64,000 nucleotides of DNA from Ypsolopha sequella (Eukaryota > Arthropoda > Insecta > Lepidoptera > Ypsolophidae). The notes under the pieces were generated by a model, which was not told the origin of the DNA, ran no database searches, and worked only from the letters and a program-made list of their open reading frames with translations. Both the position numbers and the translations under genes were made by a program. Shown here in pieces: positions 56,655 to 64,000 of the stretch; position 1 is the stretch's first letter, and every line of letters begins with the position of its first letter. The stretch lies in the NCBI GenBank assembly GCA_934047225.1, contig OW203984.1:11123201-11187200 (forward strand), written 5' to 3'.

Positions 56655-57028
56655 CTTTAATTAAAACGGACAAACCAATTACAATAATTAAAGATAGTAA
56701 CACAAACACAAAACGGTACAATCAACTAAAATAAATAAGAATAACACATAAAGTCGTTGTTGATGTCGTTGATGTTAGGATATAGGTATTCCAGTCAAAT
56801 GCAGAGTTTAACGATCCAAATAATATTCTATTTATTCATCGTTATTTTATCAGGAGAGGTGTGTCACGTATATGCGCTGAAGGCACAGTAATAACCAAAC
56901 TATCCAACGCACTTTTAGTTAGGTGGTTGTAGAGAGCCCGTTCATAAAAACAAATATTTACAAGTAAAAAAGATTGATGACGACCACAAGTTAGTGAAAA
57001 TATAGATATACCTCGAAAATAATGAATA

Positions 57029-57335
57029 CGTTTTTACTTCTATCAAACAAGAACGTCAACAAAATGTACCTCGGACTTATAAAAGATGAAACATTCAACT
57101 GGAGTGACCATGTAGAAAACTACGTGCGGTTATGGCAAAACTTTATCTAATAAAAAATAAAGTTCCTTTTTTAATCCTGCTGGACATATAAAGATCGCTG
57201 GGTGACTCCATAGTATCATATGGGCTTAGTAGTTACGGACGAACATTCATTACATATTTAAATAAAATCTATTCACTACAGCTCCGAATAATCAAACCCC
57301 AACCCCAACGGAATAAAATAGTTCTTATATCCTTG
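57029..57335 (+). pseudogene. Decayed LINE ORF2 C-terminal fragment
   Basis: Frames joined by frameshifts and stops read VNKMYLGLIKDETFNWSDHV, MAKLYLIKNKVPFLILLDI, and SIVSYGLSSYGRTFITYLNK then IYSLQLRIIK. The LGL..WSDHV and YGLSSYG.....INKI..LQ.R.IK pattern is typical of the region after the reverse transcriptase in Jockey/CR1-like LINEs. At least one frameshift and one TAA break it. Confidence 0.65.
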
Positions 57336-58517
57336 TAATTAACTTATGCTCTTGTGTGAAAGACAGTTGGTAAGTTTGTAACGGCTATTTAACTTTGTAT
57401 TTTTTTGTTATCTCCGTGGTTACAAGAGCAACTATGGACGTTTGTTCATATTGTTTACTTATAGATACACCTACCTAGTTACGTTTGTGTGTATTCCAAT
57501 ATTTTACGAATTTGTAGCAAAGCATTTCGATATCTTAGGGCATTATCAATATTTATTTAGTATCTAATTTTCTATATTCTTGCATAAGACGGGAATGACG
57601 GTGTAACGTAAAAACCCTTACACGTTTCTGATACACCTTATTATTACATGTATTTCTTTTTAGTTATCAAATAAATAAATAAATAAAATAAATAACTTAT
57701 ATTTATAATCTGTTTAAAATAATTAAAAGCTAATAAAGGTTTTAAAATAGTATTTACTCAAGTAAGAAAGAGGTATAATATTGTGTTGAAATTATATTGA
57801 TTTGTTTTTGTATATTCCAATAGTTGGTGACCACAACTCCAGTCAACTAAAAATACTACAACCGCTATTTTCCGCAAGAATAAATTATTGTCTACACCAC
57901 AAAACATCACGTCTCAAAAATACCTTGCATCAAGAATTCATCTCTCTTGAACCGTAAGACATACCCGACGTGTACATACCATCAGGGAAAGTTCGACTGG
58001 CTCAATTTTCGTTTCTACTAAAACGTAATAGGAGTGATCTGCGGTTCACCACAATTTTCAACGACAGTACAGTGTGGTTCGCTCAGCCGGAGTCCCGTGA
58101 AATGTCGCCTCCACACAGCGGCTCGTTCCGCCGAACAATTGTTCTAACTGCTGCCTTTACACTCACAATGTGAATGCACCCGTTATCTGTACCTCGCTAA
58201 AATTATCTAAATCTCTTTGGAAATTCTTTTGATGTTTTTTTTCTTTTATTTAATGTTGGGAATTTTCAGGTATTTCGTAAGTTGAATATTTTGCGGGCAT
58301 TCTCGTTGGTTAAAACATCGTATCAAAGAGTTTCGGGTGTTTCGGGATCGTCAGGTATTTCCACTGGGTATTTCAGAGCCATGGGACACGAATACGAATT
58401 TTCACTAAATTCCAAAGTAGGACAGTGATTTTTGTTTTTTATTACGATCCTAACACCATCCCCAACACGAATATTTGAAAATAGTTGTACTTGTAGCATC
58501 GTGCCGTAAGAAATAAT
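57336..58517. other. Non-coding, nothing recognised
   Basis: A GC-richer patch at 57990-58140 has a 67-codon frame with no recognisable domain. Confidence 0.35.
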
Positions 58518-58626
58518 TGCTACGTATCGTAGCACGTAGCACACTGCAACAGCCGCTACGGCCACAACGTATCGTAGCACGTAGCACACTGCAACAGTCT
58601 CTACGGCCATAACGTATCGTAGCACG
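58518..58626. repeat. 45-bp tandem repeat, about 2.3 units
   Basis: CGTATCGTAGCACGTAGCAC starts at 58523, 58568 and 58613, 45 bp apart. The units differ at two or three positions. Confidence 0.85.
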
Positions 58627-58741
58627 ACTGTGAATATTTTGAAAATATATGTAAATATATGTTATAATTGAAAATATATGATAAAATATTTTATGTCTTA
58701 ACCTCCAAAAAAATATATCTTTATTTACATATATTATTATA

Positions 58742-59350
58742 CAGTGTGTCCCTCATACAAGTGCACATCCGAAAAGGGGTGAAACTAGACCTTATTTTAT
58801 TGACAAAAAAAATTTTTTTTTTTTAGAAAATCTTTGTTTTATAAATTTACGTTTTAAAATTTGTTTTGCCTAACATGGAGACTATGTATAAAATATGTCA
58901 TAACTTTTGATCTATCGCGAGTAATGCAATGAAATAATACTGTTATAATAATCCTTAAGAATAGACGTTGCATACCAAATAAAAAACAAAACATAATCAA
59001 CTACCATTACCATAAAAATAATATCCTAAAAGATTATTTCTTTAATTTTTCCGTCTTTTCAGTAATAGTAATTTTTTTCAAAATAATGTCCCCGTTTCAC
59101 TATAATTTTATTCCTATTTATCATTGCCTATTCCCATTATCTTTCTAACGAAAAAAAAATCATAAATACAATATTTTCTACGAGCGGTTAACCAAAGGCA
59201 CTGCGCTCGCGTCCCATACAAAGATATCCAGGTGGAGTATTTTTTCAAGATAAAAAAAAAATAAAGAAAAATTTTTTTCTTTATTTTGTTGATATATTTA
59301 GATCTAGTTTCACCCACTTTCGGATGTGCACTTGTACGAGGGACACACTG
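58742..59350. mobile_element. Tc1/mariner-like non-autonomous element
   Basis: Ends CAGTGTGTCCCTCATACAAG and the complement CTTGTACGAGGGACACACTG are inverted repeats continuing about 48 bp (to TGAAACTAGA). TA flanks both sides (58740-58741, 59351-59352). CAGTG ends and TA duplication fit Tc1/mariner. The interior is AT-rich with no transposase. Confidence 0.8.
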
Positions 59351-59786
59351 TATATGTGTAAAATGTATTTATAAAAGTATATTTATTATATTCTTTATAT
59401 TGTATTTTTGTGTATGTTGTTTATGTATTAGTTTATTATAGCGTTAGGAATCCCCCATTAATAAGTCTATGTAGTCTACTCTTATGTTTGATTTCGTGAC
59501 ATTTACACGCTCCTCTCTTTATTTTTTCTATATTTTCTTTTTCACCAAAAGGTTGCCTGGAAGATATTGCTATTAGTAATAAGTGCCGCCTTTGTACACT
59601 GTAAAATATGTATAATGTTTTTTTTTACGTTTTTGTGTAAATGTACATTAAGTGTATTAAATAAATAAAATCTTTATATATTTAACTACCTAATTTCATT
59701 GTTATAAACTAAATTCGCTAGGGAACAGAATATACGTATAAAATTAATCCTTCACAGCAAAAAAGATTCTCGAACGTAATGATTAG

Positions 59787-60354
59787 TAGAGACCGGATTA
59801 TATGCATTTGCATATTTGGCCCCTTTCCAACGGTTATTGCATATTTTAACTAAAAAACTATTGATGATGCATATTTTCGTGCTAGTATTTTGCCAGAAGC
59901 AATAAGTGCCAACATAGCACCAAAATTCAAATACTGCCCAGTACGTCAGTGGATTTAGAACGGCTTTTTTCTGCATATAAAAATATTCAGAGCGATCGAA
60001 GACAATCTCACCACCAATTTGGAACAGTACCTCATTTTTACAATACGTAGTAACAAAATGTAATATAATTTGTAAACAATACTTTTGTCCGATAATATTA
60101 ATAATATGTTACATAATAATATGTATACTCACGCTTGTCTCCGGGAGGAGTGTGTAGGGACTACATATTTACATCTACTACGATCCTGACACACCTCTTT
60201 CGCCTCTTATAATATGTTATACAAAAAATTGTTGATTTTATGTTGTTTTTGAAATAAATTAACTAAAAATTTTGCATATTTAAAAAAATGTCATGCATTT
60301 TAAGCATTTCGAATGTATATTTGCATTTTTATGTTGCATATAATCCGGTCTCTA
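59787..60354. mobile_element. hAT-like non-autonomous element, copy 1
   Basis: Inverted ends TAGAGACCGGATTATATGCA and TGCATATAATCCGGTCTCTA match exactly. The flanks ATGATTAG (59779-59786) and CTGATTAG (60355-60362) agree at seven of eight positions, as expected for a hAT 8-bp duplication. A CTACGATCCTGACACA repeat sits inside at 60137-60210. It is rich in GCATATTT words. No transposase. Confidence 0.8.
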
Positions 60355-60734
60355 CTGATTAGTGGAGTTTTATTGTCATTTTTCGCTTTTTAATCGCCTG
60401 CGCTGCGCTGCGCCCTTTGCGCGGCCAGTGAATTCTCACTCTTTTTCGAGTGAGTTTAGAGGTCAAATGCTCAAGGGCATTAGCGATTGTTCCAGTCTTA
60501 ACCCCGGAGCATTGTCGTATTAAATAAATTGCAACGCCACGTCGTCGTAGAAAGGCGTAGCACTTCGTAGCACAACACTGAAGTGCTGCGAAACTCTACT
60601 ACTACAACAACGAGTATTCTACGAATTTACGAGTTGAGCTTTGAAGTTCACATATTTTCATAGTGTTCACGTGTTCCCCTTGCATGGAGGTATATTTTTT
60701 ATTACAATGATTTGATTACTTTTATAGTTATAAC

Positions 60735-61219
60735 TAGACATCTGATTATATGCACTAACAAAGTGCCAAAATATGCATGCAAATATGCACCAAAAAAGGC
60801 GGAAATATGCACTAAAAACTCAAAATATGCACAATGCAAAATCAAAAAACCGTTATTATTTTTATACAGTTTAAGTAAAGATGGTACAAAAACAGCGAGA
60901 TATGCTTAAAGTTATGCATAGTTCTTGTGAAAATATACAATTAAGTATTTTTCCAAATTTTCGAGTGCAGTTTTGTGACGTTTGTCACCCAGTAGCAATT
61001 TGTACGCCGAAAACGACATCTCTACATAAACTGACGTCATTGGACAAAACGTACGCACTGGTCAGTCAGTTTTATTTTCAGTTTTATTTGCGCTCGCGCC
61101 CTACACGTCTTCGTCACCTAGGTCCCTATACGTACCTCCCGCTACTAAACGAAATAACTCTCTAAGAGTTATATGCATTTACATATGCAAATATGCAAAT
61201 GCATAAAATCCGATGTCTA
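60735..61219. mobile_element. hAT-like non-autonomous element, copy 2
   Basis: Inverted ends TAGACATCTGATTATATGCA and TGCATAAAATCCGATGTCTA. GTTATAAC flanks both sides (60727-60734, 61220-61227); this octamer is itself palindromic. The ends resemble those of 59787-60354 (TAGA..C.GATTATATGCA) and the body shares ATATGCA words. The 94-codon frame inside has no recognisable domain. Confidence 0.8.
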
Positions 61220-61227
61220 GTTATAAC

Positions 61228-62687
61228 ATTCAATGAAACAATAAGAGGTCTCGTTATCTATCAGAGCGCAGTAATCGGCCCCGCAGCTCTCTATTCGCTC
61301 GTCTGTACGAGAGCGGGTGCAGTCTGTACCTACTTACTTCTGTATATATTTCTAACTTTATGCTGTTTTCTAGGTTCCGTAGTTTAAGCTGGGTATGCAC
61401 GTAAATTTATATACAGATTTTAAGCATCTATACTAATAATAAAGTTCTTTGTAAAAATTTCGCGTCCGTACTTTGAATATTTTTGCGAAATTTTAAATGG
61501 AATGGGTTATTTATTATTTTTTTATTATTTTATTAGTATTGTACTGAGGCCAAAACCAGAGAATATAAAGTATTACCAAAACTACAATTTTGAGTCAATT
61601 TTAGAGTCAAGTCTACCTCCCTGTCAGCTAAAGGTATTTTTTGGATATGTGAAAAAATTCACGGTAGTAGTATGCAGAACGAAGTTAAAAGGAAAACTAT
61701 CACAGCTAAGTATGCTTTTCAATTTAACGAACACGGATCGTGTCAAACTTTTAGTCCCCTCTAAACACGGGGCGATTCGCATCAGCAGGAACAAAATGTA
61801 TGGGCTTCGGAAGAGCAACTTCCGATCGGACAAGAAATTTGGCACGATCTGTATTAGTCCACAAACTTATAAAACGTACTTGGAGAAGAAGTCCGCATAT
61901 TGTGTAGGGCAACTACCCTACCCTACACTGCGCATGGCCCGACACGCACTTGGCCGGTTTTTTTATTTACTTGTCGGACGTTTTATTACTACCAATGTCA
62001 ACGTTTTATTATTTGGGAAGTAACACAAACTCCGTTAAAACCTTTGAACGGCTTTTGGCAAGATATTTTCGTCAGGCTTTGAGTTTTTTGTTCACTGAAT
62101 TTCATGAGTGGCTTTTGATGTCGATGCATGCAAGGTTTGAGACGTGCTTGCCTTCTATGAATACTGAGCGTTGAAGAATGAGCATTTTTCTGAGCTTTGA
62201 TAAAATATTGCCGTTTTCTTGCATAAGATAAGCAAGCATCTTTGTTTTAATAAAACATTTGTACTTGTCCAGCAAGTACTTTTTTCTACTCCCTTTATGA
62301 AAAAGTTCCATTTAATACTCGAAATTAGTCTTGAAAATCGAACCTTCCGGGCCCCGTTGCGGAATGACTATCAGGTTAGTTTGAAATATCGTATTGAAAT
62401 TTCATTTATTGCAAAATTAGGTTCTTTTTGACGTTTGTCTTCATTTCATGCTAAATTAGGTTCTTTTTGACGTCCTTTTGTCTTTAAAATCGAAATTCCC
62501 TGCGTTCCGATTCACGACATAATCGATTATATTGCGTCTCGCACTCTTTTTTCGCAAAATGATACTGGCCACAAATAAAAGCTTGAAAAAAAAAGGTAAA
62601 AACCGCGCCGCGCTTTGCAAAGTCATAAAATACATTAAATTTGAAAGGAAAAATTTCATATTTAAATACATAAATCAGGTAGTAGAA
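61228..62687. other. Non-coding or unassigned
   Basis: It contains a 173-codon + strand frame (61502-62023) with a hydrophobic start and no recognisable domain, which I do not accept as a gene. CTAAATTAGGTTCTTTTTGACG is repeated at 62415 and 62451. Nothing else recognised. Confidence 0.35.
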
Positions 62688-62815
62688 AAAGTATCGTTCG
62701 CAACGAGTAAAAATGGATTTTCTTACCCTCGGAAAGTAAGCTTCGGCTCACGTCGAAACTAGCTTCATTCCTCGGGTAAGAAAATCCGCCATTTTATACT
62801 CGTCACGAAATATAC
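62688..62815. mobile_element. Palindromic MITE-like repeat, about 128 bp
   Basis: CGAGTAAAAATGGATTTTCT and TACCCTCGG on the left pair with CCTCGGGTAAGAAAATCCGC and CATTTTATACTCG on the right. Confidence 0.7.
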
Positions 62816-63074
62816 TATTCTTAGCAGCAGATACGCAAGTCTTGTTTATCTTTTTTTTATACCTATTCAGACAAGCTTATATATTGACCCTCATGTAAGC
62901 AAAGATGACAACACGTTTTCTAACTTTATGGCATAGATATAAGTACACCACTGATTTACTTTTGTTATACATAACTGGGTAGATGTTTAATTATGTATTT
63001 ATATTTCAAAGGTTATTCTGCTTCACTAAGCAATTAAATTTCAACTAAAACATAGGTACCTAGCTAGCAATTTT

Positions 63075-63190
63075 AGGGTTCCGTACCTAAAAAATAAAAA
63101 AACGGAGCCTTTATTAATGATCACTTTTATCCGTCTGTCCTTTTTCTGTGAGAGTATCAAGTTGAAACTGATACCTCCTACAGAACCATA
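63075..63190 (+). repeat. GGGTTCCGTACC repeat fragment, truncated
   Basis: TAGGGTTCCGTACCTAAAAA is followed by CCGTCTGTCC and GTTGAAACTGATACC. The tail is missing, replaced by the TTAA-bounded element. Confidence 0.55.
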
Positions 63191-63206
63191 CGACCCCGTG
63201 GTGCTG

Positions 63207-63638
63207 TTAAGGCGCTCTTATCCCAGAAGAGTGACTCTCTGTCTTTTTATTTACGTGTAAGGAGTAAAGAAAATAACCACACTTTTGTACTTTTTCGTTG
63301 TTTTTATCGGTTTTTAAATTGTTTAAAAATAAGGGATATGTTTATTAAAACCCACTTACGTGGTCGACCTAGAAAATTTAAAGAGCAATATTACCAGATA
63401 TGTTTCGTTAATAAAAGTGTGGAATTATGGAAATGGCATGATTTGAAATGTCTTATTACATGCTGTGTTCGTGAATTATTTCTATCGAGCAAAGTTTATC
63501 TGATCGTGTAACACATACGTGGAAGACCTAGATAAAGGTTCGAATTATGTTGCGTATTTTTTTTTTGGAAGTTTTACACGATATTTGAAAGTTCTACTTG
63601 ACTTTGAAATTACTGATTTTGGGATAAGAGCGCCTTAA
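63207..63638. mobile_element. Family B-type element, TTAA-bounded, subfamily 2
   Basis: Ends TTAAGGCGCTCTTATCCCA and the near-exact complement TGGGATAAGAGCGCCTTAA. Length 432 bp, close to other family B copies, and it shares TTATTTCTATCGAG internally. Exact TTAA at both sides fits a piggyBac-like duplication. Non-coding. Confidence 0.75.
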
Positions 63639-64000
63639 AAATTAGACTACTAACTCAACGCGAAAGAACGTTATTGCCCATTTACTTACAAAGTCAATTT
63701 CATACAAAATGGCTCACTATGAAAACCTATAAGGCTTTTCCAGTTGACTTTGAAACATTACTCTCCATTCATAAGTAGGTATTATAGCACACGTAAAGGA
63801 AAAAATCTTGAAAATTTTTTTTTGTTGTAAGCATGAGATATTAATAAAAAGTTTGATTTTGTTATTTATATTAATAAAACTCTAATACAGCTACAATTTT
63901 ATTTATTCATAATTTAGATACATTTAATTATTCAATTATTATATTTATATTCACCAAATTAATTAGATCCTTTGGACACATATACTTACATGTATATACT
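63639..64000. other. AT-rich non-coding stretch to the window end
   Basis: Nothing recognised. Confidence 0.4.

Noticed and set aside
57970..58173. 67-codon + strand frame in a GC-richer patch
   Set aside because: No domain, no clear splice sites, and no support beyond composition.
61502..62023. 173-codon + strand open frame starting with a hydrophobic stretch
   Set aside because: No recognisable domain, no paralogue in the window, unremarkable splice context, and a repeat-like GGGCAACTACCCTACCCTAC tract inside. Length alone is not enough.

Overview
The window looks like transposon-dense, AT-rich intergenic DNA from a moth or butterfly (Lepidoptera). The basis is the repeat content: a GGGTTCCGTACC-armed interspersed repeat, a tRNA-Lys-like SINE, a Helitron with the ACCCG..CGGGT-CGCTAG terminus, a repeat with a GATG tail, and many palindromic MITEs, all of a type familiar from lepidopteran genomes. 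I found no convincing host protein-coding exon, no functional tRNA or rRNA gene and no CRISPR array. The three substantial coding genes all belong to mobile elements.

The centrepiece is about 10.5-14.8 kb: an apparently complete, two-gene DNA transposon of the ISL2EU type (PIF/Harbinger-related). On the + strand a two-exon gene encodes a THAP zinc finger joined to an HTH and a DDE transposase with all catalytic residues. On the - strand, tail to tail with it, a two-exon gene encodes a SWIM-like zinc finger followed by a YqaJ-type exonuclease domain. Both splice junctions keep frame, both reading frames are open, and related inverted sequences lie near the two ends. The transposase would cut and join; the nuclease is an element-encoded partner of unknown exact role.

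The second coding element, 23.3-26.9 kb on the - strand, is a Jockey/CR1-like LINE. Its long ORF2 has an intact reverse transcriptase (YADD), but the front of the endonuclease is missing because an internal deletion joined the start of a putative ORF1 to the middle of ORF2.

Layout. 1-10 kb: SINE pieces, a Tc1/mariner-like MITE pair, a Helitron, a GATG-tail repeat and two TTAA-bounded elements in inverted orientation. 10-15 kb: the ISL2EU element. 15-18 kb: MITEs and a LINE 3' fragment interrupted by a MITE. 18-23.3 kb: a block of tandem arrays (543-bp TATA-bearing modules, a 45-bp minisatellite, a 281-bp repeat and a 49-bp satellite). 23.3-27 kb: the LINE. 27-58 kb: many dispersed repeats, including nested insertions at 46.5-47.8 kb, an 81-bp minisatellite and LINE scraps. 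58-64 kb: a Tc1/mariner-like element, two hAT-like elements with 8-bp target duplications, and another TTAA-bounded element.

Repeat-family labels used below: A = GATG-tail repeat (5 copies); B = TTAAGGCG-ended family (7 copies or fragments); C = about 550-bp repeat (3 copies); D = ATGTCGTGGCC-ended MITE (2); E = AGCCGATTCTGAAGGC-ended MITE (3); F = about 400-bp repeat (3); H = GGTCTTTACATATG-ended MITE (2); M = tRNA-like SINE (5). All similarity statements come from reading the copies against each other by eye.
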